Origin: DATAEK01 sp036258055
Lineage (GTDB): Bacteria > Acidobacteriota > Vicinamibacteria > Vicinamibacterales > 2-12-FULL-66-21
DNA length: 10,720 bases
Reading direction: 5' to 3'
NCBI GenBank assembly: GCA_036258055.1
Contig: DATAEK010000044.1
Span: forward strand, 1-10,720
Part shown: positions 1 to 8,926 of the stretch, in pieces
Layout of the letters: each line of letters opens with the position of its first letter
How positions within the stretch are numbered: position 1 is the stretch's first letter
Notes under the pieces: generated by a model
Seen by the model: only the letters and a program-made list of their open reading frames with translations
The model's database searches: none
What the model was told of the DNA's origin: nothing
Program-made: the position numbers and the translations under genes

Positions 1-720
1 AAGCTGATCGAGGCTGCAGAGCAATTCAGAGAGGCCATCCGGCTCAAGCCCCTGCTCGCCGAGCCGCACAACAACCTCGGCATGGTGCTCCTGCGACAGG
101 GCGCGAACGCTGACGCGCTCCGTGAGTTCCAGGAAGCGTCGCGGCTCAACGCCGAGCTCACAGAAGTCCAGGGCAATCTGTGTCAGGCGCTCTTCGCGCT
201 CGGTCGTTTCGATGAAGGAGCAGCCGCGTGCGATGCCGCGTTGCGACGTCAGCCCGACTCACCGGACGTACGCTACGCGATCGCCCTCGCACACTTCCGG
301 CGCGGGCGAGTCGACGAGGCGATCGGGCAATTGCGGGAGAGCGTGCGGATCAGGCCCGATTTCGCGCAGGCGCGGAACGATCTGGCCATCGCGCTGCTGA
401 CGAAGGGTCAGGTCAGCGAGGCGCTCGTGCAGTTGCAGGAGACCGTGCGGCTCCAGCCGGACAACACCGACGCGCTGTTCAATCTCGCGAACACGCTGCA
501 GCAGATCGGTCGTCCAGCCGAGGCAGTGCCGCACTACGAGCGGGCCCTCGCGTCGAGACCTGATGACTTCGCCATCCGCACCAATCTCGGTACGGCGCTC
601 CTCGCGATCAATCGCGTCGCTGAGTCGCTCGTGCAGTTCCAGGCGGCGCTGCGGCTGAAGCCTGATTCGCTTCAGGCGCGCGAGAACCTGGCCAGGGCGC
701 AGGCGAGACGAGGGCGGTAG
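1..720 (+). CDS. TPR-repeat protein, C-terminal part (5' end outside window)
   Basis: The reading frame is open from the first base and ends at TAG (718-720), giving 239 visible residues. An ATG at 82 is internal, because the frame upstream already encodes TPR sequence (AAEQFREAIRLKP). The visible part is a run of 34-residue tetratricopeptide repeats: the tail of one repeat, six full repeats beginning near residues 21, 55, 89, 123, 157 and 191, and a final capping helix. Typical TPR positions are clear, such as NLGMVLLRQG, DLAIALLTKG, NLANTLQQIG and the closing A-(L/V)-R-x-x-P of each repeat. TPR arrays form superhelical protein-binding scaffolds. No catalytic domain is visible. In related bacteria such arrays often end longer proteins (membrane glycosyltransferase-like proteins, or OGT/PilF-like scaffolds), but the N-terminal part is missing, so the function is open. 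The next coding trace lies on the opposite strand 3 bp downstream. Confidence 0.88.
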   Translation, partial: KLIEAAEQFREAIRLKPLLAEPHNNLGMVLLRQGANADALREFQEASRLNAELTEVQGNLCQALFALGRFDEGAAACDAALRRQPDSPDVRYAIALAHFRRGRVDEAIGQLRESVRIRPDFAQARNDLAIALLTKGQVSEALVQLQETVRLQPDNTDALFNLANTLQQIGRPAEAVPHYERALASRPDDFAIRTNLGTALLAINRVAESLVQFQAALRLKPDSLQARENLARAQARRGR

Positions 721-723
721 ATC

Positions 724-768
724 CTATTCGTACCGAAGCGCGACGATCGGGTCGACGTTCGTGGCGCG
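724..768 (-). pseudogene. Relic of a MacB/FtsX-type (ADOP-like) ABC permease C-terminus
   Basis: Reading the minus strand toward a TAG at 726-724 gives RATNVDPIVALRYE followed by stop. This closely resembles the conserved final residues of MacB/FtsX-family permeases that are abundant in Acidobacteria (family pattern roughly A-R-R-A-T-x-V-D-P-x-x-A-L-R-Y-E-stop). Upstream in the same frame the sequence (PVEDDRTG and beyond) no longer resembles the preceding membrane segment, so only about 15 codons survive. No start codon or complete domain is present. It is best read as the stump of a deleted or recombined permease gene. A chance match is possible given the short length. Confidence 0.5.
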
Positions 769-800
769 CCCAGTACGGTCATCCTCAACTGGAAACCCAG

Positions 801-815
801 CCGCTAGCTTAGCGG
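801..815. repeat. Small inverted repeat, possible terminator stem
   Basis: CCGCTA-GCT-TAGCGG is a perfect 6-bp stem with a 3-nt loop. It lies between the 3' end of the TPR gene (+) and the 3' end of the efflux operon (-), which is where a bidirectional terminator would be expected. There is no T-run on either side, so a terminator role is weakly supported. Confidence 0.25.
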
Positions 816-851
816 ACGACCGCGATCCTCGCGTCGGACCTGCAATCCAGG

Positions 852-1072
852 TCAGGCCGCACTCGTGAACGATGTGCCTGGCTTACCCGCGTCACGAAGA
901 CCAATCTTTCGCAGGATGGCCATCATCGGGCACCAGTTGGTAAACGCCGACTGGAACAGGTTCAGCCCCACGAACACCGTGAACCACAGAAATGCGGCGT
1001 TCACGTAGATCCCGAGCAGCACGCTCAACACCACGAAAGCGCCCGCAATCAGACGGAGCGCACGGTCGACGG

Positions 1073-1076
<4 letters not shown>
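852..1076 (-). CDS. DUF2892 (YgaP-like) small inner-membrane protein
   Basis: This 74-residue protein has two closely spaced hydrophobic helices (about residues 8-26 and 28-46), followed by the signature TNWCPMMAILRKIGL (Cys49-Pro50). That is the hallmark of the DUF2892/YgaP-type transmembrane domain. In E. coli YgaP this domain is fused to a rhodanese; here it stands alone with a short polar tail. The ATG (1076-1074) overlaps the RND pump's TGA (1075-1073) as ATGA and has a strong Shine-Dalgarno AAAGGAG six bases upstream, so start choice and coupling to the pump are well supported. It is the last gene of the efflux operon. Its biochemical role is unknown; an accessory or sulfur/thiol-related membrane function is only an inference from YgaP and from Cys49. 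Confidence 0.88.
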
Positions 1077-4260
<3,184 letters not shown>

Positions 4261-4264
<4 letters not shown>

Positions 4265-5457
4265 TGACCGGCCCCGGTGCGAGGCCCCGATCCGCTGAGC
4301 GTGACGGGAGAACCATCCAGCAGAAGTGGCGGCGGCGACGCGACGACTGATTCGCCCGCGTCGAGGCCCGCCAGCACCTCGATGTCGGTACTCGTCGCGG
4401 TTCCCACCTGGACGAGGCGCAACCTCGCGAGGCCCTCCTGCACGACGAAGACGGACGTGACGTGTCCACGCCGCTGAATCGCGGCCGCGGGCACTCGCAG
4501 CTGACGGCGGGAAACGCCACGGAAGAACACGCGCGCGAAGGTCCCCGTGCGGGCAGTGACAATGAGAGGGAGGGCGACCTTGACGGTGAACGCCCGTTGA
4601 TCCGCATCAACGGCCCGGGCCAACTCGGTCACGACGCCTTCGATGATGCCGCCGGCGTCGGCTTGCGGGGAGCCGCCGTCGATCGACACCTCCACGTGAT
4701 CGCGAGGGTGAACATAGGCGGCCCGCGCTTCATCCACTCGTACCACGACCTGCCGCGCGCCGCTCGATTCAATCCGCAGCAACGGCAGCCCGGGTGACGC
4801 GAGGTTGCCGGGATCGGTGAGGCGTTCGGTGATCAGGCCGTCGAAGGGTGCACGCAGCGTGGTATACGACTGCGTCGTCGTGGCGACCTCAGCGGCCGCC
4901 CGCGCCGACGCGAGATTGGCATCGACCATCTCGAGTGCGGCCTGAGCTCCCGCGACGCGAGCAGCCGCGGTGGCCAGGCGCGCCTCCGCCTCGTCGCGTT
5001 CCTGCTCGGTGGCGGAGTTGCGCGCGTGAAGGGCGGTGATCCGTCTGTGCCACGCCACGGCGAGCCGCTGTTCCGCTTCCGCGGCCGTTTGCGCTGCTCG
5101 TGCCTGCGCGAGCGCCTTTTCTGCCGCGAGCGCGGTCGCGCTTGCCTGGCGTGTGTGTTCGGTGACATCCCGCGCATCGAGTGTCACGAGTACGTCGCCA
5201 GTATGGACGCGATCCCCGGCCCGCACGCGCACGTCGACGATGCTCGAGACGATGCGGCTCGAGACCAGGGCAGATTCCTGGGCGGCAATGACGCCGCCGG
5301 CCTCGAGGCGCTCGGCCGCATCGGCGTACGCGACGGGAACGGCCGTCACGGCCATCGGGGCACGGGCCTGCGCCGCGGGCGCGTGCTCGCTGCCGCCGCA
5401 GGCAGACAGGACCCCCGCGGCGACGCTCAGCGCGATTAATCCGGACGGGTGCTTCAT
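4261..5457 (-). CDS. RND efflux periplasmic adaptor (membrane fusion protein), lipoprotein
   Basis: The product is 398 residues from the ATG at 5457, chosen over an in-frame TTG 24 bases upstream. This ATG has AAAGGA four bases upstream and begins a clean lipoprotein signal (MKHPSGLIALSVAAGVLSAC) with lipobox LSAC and lipidated Cys20. The fold order is that of AcrA/CusB-type adaptors: first half of the lipoyl domain (about 55-97, with VRVRAGDRVHTGDVLVTLDA), an Ala/Glu/Arg-rich coiled-coil hairpin (about 98-193), second lipoyl half (about 198-230, TLRAPFDGLITERLTDPGN), a beta-barrel (about 235-315) and a membrane-proximal domain (about 320-390, with LRVPAAAIQRRG). It bridges the RND pump and the TolC-like duct in the periplasm. 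It lies 20 nt after the TolC gene and overlaps the pump gene by ATGA, so it sits inside one operon. Confidence 0.93.
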
Positions 5458-5477
5458 CGCGTCCTTTGTAAGTCCGA

Positions 5478-6815
5478 TCAAAGGCGGCCAATCGCACGGT
5501 CGAGGGCCACCGTCTGAAGAATCACGTCCATTTCCGCAGCCGTCGCGCGCGATTCGGCGTCGAGCGTGGCCTCGGCCGCACGAAGGATGTCGGTCACGGT
5601 CGCCAGGCCGGCCTCGTACCGATCCCGGATGATGCGCTGCGATTCGCGCGCCTGCGTGAGCGCCGTGCGCCCAGCCTCCTCTCGTGCGCGCGCGGCCGCC
5701 ACTTGCGCCAGCGCGGCGCGGACCTCGACTTCGATGCGCCGCTCGACGCGCTCGCGCTCTGCAGCGGCGCGTGTTTGCGCGTGCCCGGCTTCGGTCATGC
5801 GCGCCAAATCGGCGAATCCTTTGAAGAGGTTGAGCCGCACCTCGGCGCCAACCAGCCAGCTCGATTCCTGCGTGCCGAGCGTCGATCCGTTGAATTCCCA
5901 GCCCGCTTGCGCGGCAACGGTCGGCAGCAACCCGGCCCGTGCGGTGCGGCGCGCGTTGTCGGCGAGCTGCTGCTGCAGCTCGGCCTGCCGGCGCCGCGGG
6001 TGAATGTTCAGCGCTTCACGGACCAGGGTGTCTCCGTCCGCCGGCATTGGCGACGGTGACGGACGAACGACCATCACCGCGGTGTTCAGAGGCAGGCCGA
6101 CAGCGTCGGCGAGCTGAATACGTGCGACGGCGAGATCCCCGGCGGCAGTGATCTGCCGCTGGCGCATGTCTGCCTGGTGAACCTCGACGGCGAGGACGTC
6201 GGCCTCGGTCACCAGTCCGATCTCGCGGCGGGCACGCGCGCGCTGCTGGTCGCTCTCGGACGCCGCCACCGCGCCGTCCGCCGCGCGAACGGCCGCTTCG
6301 AGTTGCAGCACGCGCACGAACGCCTGCGCCGCGCGGAACGCAAGATCCCGCGAGGCATCGTCTTGCGTAGCGGCCGCCATGTCACGATCCAATTTCGCCG
6401 CCCGCACCGCCAATAGGGTCAAGCCCGCGTCAAAGACCCGTTGCTCGACGGCAATGCCGGTGCGTGTGTTGGTCAACGGGTCCGGATGATTGAGTGCAGG
6501 AATCGCGAAGTTCGCTTCGCTGAAACGGCGTTGCGAGAGCAGCGAGCTGAAGACGAAGACCGGCTGATCGCCGCGCTGCACCGTCTCGGTCACGTCGACG
6601 CGGGGCCAGAAGCCTGACCGCGCCTGGCGTACCCGCGCATCCGCTTCCTCGATGCTCGACGCGAGCGCCCGTGCATCCGCGGTCTGGACCCGGGCGCGGC
6701 TCATCGCATCCTGGAGCGTGAGGGGTGTCTGCGCCCGTGCGGGTCTCGGCGGAACGGCAACGACAGCCAGCAGCAGTAGAAGTGCCGGCCGTCGGCGCCG
6801 GCTCGCAACTGTCAC
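5478..6815 (-). CDS. TolC-family outer-membrane efflux protein
   Basis: The 445-residue protein has an Arg-rich, Leu/Ala-rich Sec signal peptide (about 1-28, predicted cut after PARA before QTP). Two tandem OEP-type halves follow (about 30-220 and 235-440), dominated by long Ala/Arg/Glu helices, and it ends in DRAIGRL, a common end of this family. No lipobox Cys is present, unlike many OprM/CusC proteins. It should trimerise into the outer-membrane beta-barrel and periplasmic alpha-barrel duct that docks with the adaptor encoded next. The start is GTG at 6815, with GGAG eight bases upstream; no better in-frame start fits the signal peptide. It is the first gene of the minus-strand efflux operon, so the promoter should lie in the adjoining 323-bp spacer. 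I could not identify a convincing -35/-10 pair there. Confidence 0.93.
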   Translation of the reverse strand: MTVASRRRRPALLLLLAVVAVPPRPARAQTPLTLQDAMSRARVQTADARALASSIEEADARVRQARSGFWPRVDVTETVQRGDQPVFVFSSLLSQRRFSEANFAIPALNHPDPLTNTRTGIAVEQRVFDAGLTLLAVRAAKLDRDMAAATQDDASRDLAFRAAQAFVRVLQLEAAVRAADGAVAASESDQQRARARREIGLVTEADVLAVEVHQADMRQRQITAAGDLAVARIQLADAVGLPLNTAVMVVRPSPSPMPADGDTLVREALNIHPRRRQAELQQQLADNARRTARAGLLPTVAAQAGWEFNGSTLGTQESSWLVGAEVRLNLFKGFADLARMTEAGHAQTRAAAERERVERRIEVEVRAALAQVAAARAREEAGRTALTQARESQRIIRDRYEAGLATVTDILRAAEATLDAESRATAAEMDVILQTVALDRAIGRL

Positions 6816-6837
6816 AGCGTCATCTCCGTTTTCCTCC
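6812..6837 (-). promoter_or_regulatory. Translation start region of the TolC gene with a three-codon mini-ORF
   Basis: On the minus strand GGAGGAA (6837-6831) is followed by an ATG at 6823 that reads ATG ACG CTG TGA. Its stop overlaps the GTG start of the TolC gene (GTGA, 6815-6812). A second GGAG (6827-6824) sits eight bases before the GTG. Ribosomes could therefore load either directly at GTG or through the mini-ORF with re-initiation. The arrangement is directly visible; use of the mini-ORF is inference. Confidence 0.35.
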
Positions 6838-6904
6838 GAGGCATGCCGGCTCCGCGATGCGCCAGCTCAGCCAACCTGAACGCAGCCGCGACGAAAATCG
6901 GCCG

Positions 6905-7085
6905 CAGGGACGATCAGATGATGAAGATTCGCCTGATCGGCTCCGTCCCGCCTGAGAGATGCAGAAGGTGCGTGTGTGGTGACAGCGACCTCTGGGTTTG
7001 CGCCGGCACGACCGCCCTGTCACCTTCGACCGAGATCTGCATCTCTTTTCATGACCCTTCGATGAAGGCGGCCCGAGAGGGCCGC
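6905..7085. ncRNA. Inverted-repeat-rich intergenic element, candidate structured RNA or leader
   Basis: The 323-bp spacer 6816-7138 holds no credible gene but contains four consecutive structures. (I) CGATCAG 6911-6917 pairs with CTGATCG 6933-6939, supported further out by GGGA/TCCC. (II) AGAGATGCAGA 6955-6965 pairs with TCTGCATCTCT 7036-7046 (11 bp, perfect), enclosing GGTGACAG 6978-6985 with CTGTCACC 7017-7024 (8 bp, perfect). (III) CCTTC 7056-7060 pairs with GAAGG 7064-7068. (IV) GCGGCCC 7068-7074 pairs with GGGCCGC 7079-7085 across a GAGA tetraloop. Alternative pairings exist inside II. It could be the leader of the minus-strand efflux operon, a leader or small RNA on the + strand, or DNA-level operators. 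I do not recognise a known riboswitch class, and the strand is undetermined. Confidence 0.4.
7032..7049 (+). terminator. Short hairpin followed by TTTT, terminator-like
   Basis: GAGAT (7032-7036), loop CTGC, ATCTC (7041-7045) and then TTTT (7046-7049) form a small hairpin with a short T-run on the + strand. The 3' arm is the same sequence that pairs with the distant 11-bp arm at 6955-6965, so the two structures exclude each other. The 5-bp stem is weak for an intrinsic terminator, hence the low confidence. Confidence 0.25.
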
Positions 7086-7126
7086 GGTTATGCCGTCAGT
7101 CGCAGAGATCGGCGGTCGGGCGCTCG

Positions 7127-7132
7127 TACAAT
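7127..7132 (+). promoter_or_regulatory. Candidate -10 box of the ECF sigma gene (leaderless transcript)
   Basis: TACAAT (7127-7132) matches five of six bases of the -10 consensus. Its end lies 6 nt before the GTG start codon at 7139, so transcription would begin at or next to the start codon. No Shine-Dalgarno-like sequence precedes the GTG, which agrees with leaderless translation. No convincing -35 hexamer is seen 16-18 bp upstream. Confidence 0.4.
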
Positions 7133-7138
7133 GAATGA

Positions 7139-7726
7139 GTGTCTGATGTCGACGCGAAGGCAGAGTATGCGGCCCTCGTCAAAGACGCCGCCACCGGCGA
7201 TCGCGACGCGATGGAGCGCCTCTTGGTCCGGGCGCAGGAAGCAGCCTACCGTTTCAGCCTGCTGGTATGCGGGCACCCGGAAGACGCGGAAGACGTCATG
7301 CAGGACGCACTCCTGAAGACCTACCAGCACGTGACGCGGATCAGCGAGCCGGAAGCATTCCGAACCTGGTTGTACACAACGGTGAGAAACGCGTGCCTGA
7401 TGAAGCGGCGCCGGCACGTCGGCGAGCCGGCGCATTTCATCTCGCTTGATCACCCCCCGGAGAATCGGGAGAGCACGAGACCGGTCGATGTGGTCGACCC
7501 GTCACGCCCGCCAGACCAGCGGCTCATGGACAACTGGTTGGATGGTCGGCTTCGTGAAGCCCTGAAGGCGCTTCCGCCGTCGTACCGGATGATCGTCGTC
7601 ATGCGGGAGATCGAGGGGCTGACGACGAAGGAGGTGGCGTCGATCGCGGGATTCTCGGAGGCCAACGTCAAGACGCGTTTGCACCGAGCGCGGCTGATGT
7701 TGCGCCGTCGGTTGGAGAGCGTATGA
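7139..7726 (+). CDS. ECF-family RNA polymerase sigma factor
   Basis: The 195-residue product matches the normal ECF size. Sigma region 2 covers about residues 25-92, with the core-binding motif DAEDVMQDALLKTY (49-62) and the -10-recognition helix with RTWLYTTVRNACLMKRRR (75-92). A variable linker runs about 93-128. Region 4 covers about 135-193, with LPPSYRMIVVMREIEGLTTK and the helix-turn-helix VASIAGFSEANVKTRLHRAR. It directs RNA polymerase to stress promoters once freed from an anti-sigma factor. The start is GTG: an in-frame TGA lies immediately upstream and the next in-frame ATG (codon 25) would cut region 2. The stop overlaps the start of the zinc-finger gene (ATGA), a classical sigma/anti-sigma pair. 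It is divergent from the RND operon, which may belong to its regulon (inference). Confidence 0.93.
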   Translation: MSDVDAKAEYAALVKDAATGDRDAMERLLVRAQEAAYRFSLLVCGHPEDAEDVMQDALLKTYQHVTRISEPEAFRTWLYTTVRNACLMKRRRHVGEPAHFISLDHPPENRESTRPVDVVDPSRPPDQRLMDNWLDGRLREALKALPPSYRMIVVMREIEGLTTKEVASIAGFSEANVKTRLHRARLMLRRRLESV

Positions 7727-7983
7727 GTGTGCCGACGACCACGTGCAGGACGATTCTTGCCAACATATCGGGATATCTGGATGGCGAGCTGGACACAACC
7801 GCGTGTGATGCGATCGAGCGCCATTGTCAACAGTGCGCGAGCTGTGCGGCGCTTGTGAGCGGGTTGCGGGAGACCGTCGGACTGTGCCGTCAGGCAGGCT
7901 CGGTGCCGCTGCCGGATGCCGTGCGTCAGCGTGCGCGAGATCGCGTACGGCAGTTGCTCGATCGAGACACCGAAGAGGGCTAA
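7723..7983 (+). CDS. Zinc-finger anti-sigma factor (zf-HC2/ZAS type)
   Basis: The 86-residue protein has the anti-sigma zinc-finger pattern: Cys8, then the helix ILANISGYLDGEL (11-23), then His34-x3-Cys38-x2-Cys41 within ERHCQQCASC, with an extra Cys35 inside the motif. In ZAS proteins (RsrA/ChrR group) this HxxxCxxC site binds zinc, and its oxidation or occupancy controls release of the sigma factor. No transmembrane helix follows, so it should be a cytoplasmic sensor. The C-terminal half is a short Arg-rich helix. The ATG overlaps the sigma stop codon (ATGA) and has GGAG five bases upstream. The partner is almost certainly the ECF sigma encoded just before. The signal sensed is unknown; thiol oxidation or metal stress is a family-based guess. 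Confidence 0.88.
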   Translation: MSVPTTTCRTILANISGYLDGELDTTACDAIERHCQQCASCAALVSGLRETVGLCRQAGSVPLPDAVRQRARDRVRQLLDRDTEEG

Positions 7984-8048
7984 CGGTGAAAACCGCGGTG
8001 ACGTGAATTGCGGGATGCCCTGGCAGTATTCCGCACGACGTTTGCTGT

Positions 8049-8078
8049 GACGATGGCTCAGTGTCTGACTCCATCGTC
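8049..8078. terminator. Strong hairpin between convergent genes, probable bidirectional terminator
   Basis: GACGATGG (8049-8056) pairs perfectly with CCATCGTC (8071-8078). Inside it TCAG (8058-8061) pairs with CTGA (8065-8068) around a TGT loop, separated by a C/CT internal loop. One wobble and one further pair extend it outward. It lies between the 3' ends of the anti-sigma gene (+) and the VIT-type gene (-). There is no T-run, so it is either a non-canonical terminator or a 3'-end protecting structure. Confidence 0.5.
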
Positions 8079-8125
8079 GCCTACACCTTGAACGTGGAAT
8101 CCGGGGAACATAGACAGCAGATCGC

Positions 8126-8818
8126 TCACCCGCCCGTGGTGCCGAACAGTCTCCCGACGGCGGCGGTCGCCGCCATCGCCAACGCTCCCCAAGTCGCGAC
8201 CCGTGCCGCCCCAACGAGCATCGGTGCCCCGCCAATACGCGCGGCGACGGCGCCCAGTGCGACGAGGCATAGCAGAGATACAAACGACACAACGAGTCCC
8301 AGGTCGCTCGTCGGCGCCAGCAGAATCGTCAGAACCGGCACTCCGGCGCCAATTGCAAACGTTCCCGCCGACGCGAGCGCCGCCTGCAGTGGACGGGCGG
8401 CGAGTTTTTCCGTCAGGCCAAGCTCGTCTCGCGCATGCGCGGCCAGCGCCCCCTTGGCACTCAGCTGCCGCGCAACCGTTCGCGCGAGTTCCGGTTCCAA
8501 CCCCCGCTGCACGTAGATGCTCGTCAGCTCGTCCTCCTCGGCTTGCGGCTCCGTGGCAAGTTCGTGTTTCTCTCGCTTGAGATCCGCCTGCTCGGTATCC
8601 GCTTGAGAGCTCACCGACACATACTCGCCGGCCGCCATCGAGAAGGCACCAGCCACGAGTCCCGCCACGCCGGCGACGAGCACATCCTGGCGGGCTGCTG
8701 CTGCGGCCGCGACGCCAACCACGAGACTCGCCGTCGACACGATGCCGTCGTTGGCTCCAAGCACTGCCGCGCGAAGCCACCCGATCCGCTCACTGCGGTG
8801 CCGCTCACGATGGGGCAT
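8126..8818 (-). CDS. VIT1/CCC1-family iron/manganese transporter
   Basis: The 230-residue membrane protein has the layout of the vacuolar iron transporter family. TM1 begins with AAVLGANDGIVSTASLVVGV (17-36, Asp24 in the conserved GxNDGIVST motif). TM2 carries AGAFSMAAGEYVSVSSQ (56-72, Met61 and Glu65). A cytosolic Glu-rich helical segment (about 75-138, with REKHELATEPQAEEDEL and HARDELGL) follows, then three C-terminal helices (about 144-167, 172-193, 199-222). In structurally studied VITs the Asp and Met of TM1/TM2 line the path and the Glu-rich segment binds metal; the equivalents appear present. It likely exports cytoplasmic Fe2+ or Mn2+. The ATG has GGAG six bases upstream. It is convergent with the anti-sigma gene and 108 bp downstream of the AraC-type gene on the same strand. 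Confidence 0.9.
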   Translation of the reverse strand: MPHRERHRSERIGWLRAAVLGANDGIVSTASLVVGVAAAAAARQDVLVAGVAGLVAGAFSMAAGEYVSVSSQADTEQADLKREKHELATEPQAEEDELTSIYVQRGLEPELARTVARQLSAKGALAAHARDELGLTEKLAARPLQAALASAGTFAIGAGVPVLTILLAPTSDLGLVVSFVSLLCLVALGAVAARIGGAPMLVGAARVATWGALAMAATAAVGRLFGTTGG

Positions 8819-8861
8819 GGTTCACTCCAATCCAGCCTGTTAAGGCAATCGACAAAGGTGC

Positions 8862-8871
8862 GTCTGCAGAC
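8862..8871. promoter_or_regulatory. Perfect 10-bp palindrome upstream of the VIT-type gene
   Basis: GTCTGCAGAC is its own reverse complement and lies 44 bp upstream of the VIT start codon, between it and the AraC-type gene. It may be an operator half or a full site, but a 10-bp palindrome can arise by chance. No clear promoter could be assigned around it. Confidence 0.2.
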
Positions 8872-8926
8872 TGGTGTCGCTTCGCCGGACTCAACGGCTG
8901 CGAGGTCAGGCACGAAATCGGAACGC

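Noticed and set aside
724..851. Possibility of an insertion sequence end next to the permease relic
   Set aside because: No terminal inverted repeat pair, target-site duplication or transposase trace was found on either side.
5458..5481. Upstream TTG start for the adaptor lipoprotein (eight extra residues)
   Set aside because: The ATG at 5457 has a good ribosome-binding site and yields a standard lipoprotein signal; the TTG start would place charged residues before it without benefit.
6955..7046. Idea that the long hairpin is a known TPP, cobalamin or cyclic-di-GMP riboswitch
   Set aside because: Fragments such as CTGAGAGA and GCAAACC recall pieces of these classes, but the conserved cores are absent on both strands by eye.
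7131..7316. Alternative ATG start (ATGAATGAGTG) just before the sigma gene
   Set aside because: This ATG is in a different frame from the sigma factor. The product from it is Arg/Ser/Pro-rich and unrelated, so GTG at 7139 is retained.
7450..8292. A 280-codon minus-strand frame across the sigma/anti-sigma region
   Set aside because: It overlaps two well-supported + strand genes and a terminator-like hairpin, and the product is Arg/Ser-rich without domain features.
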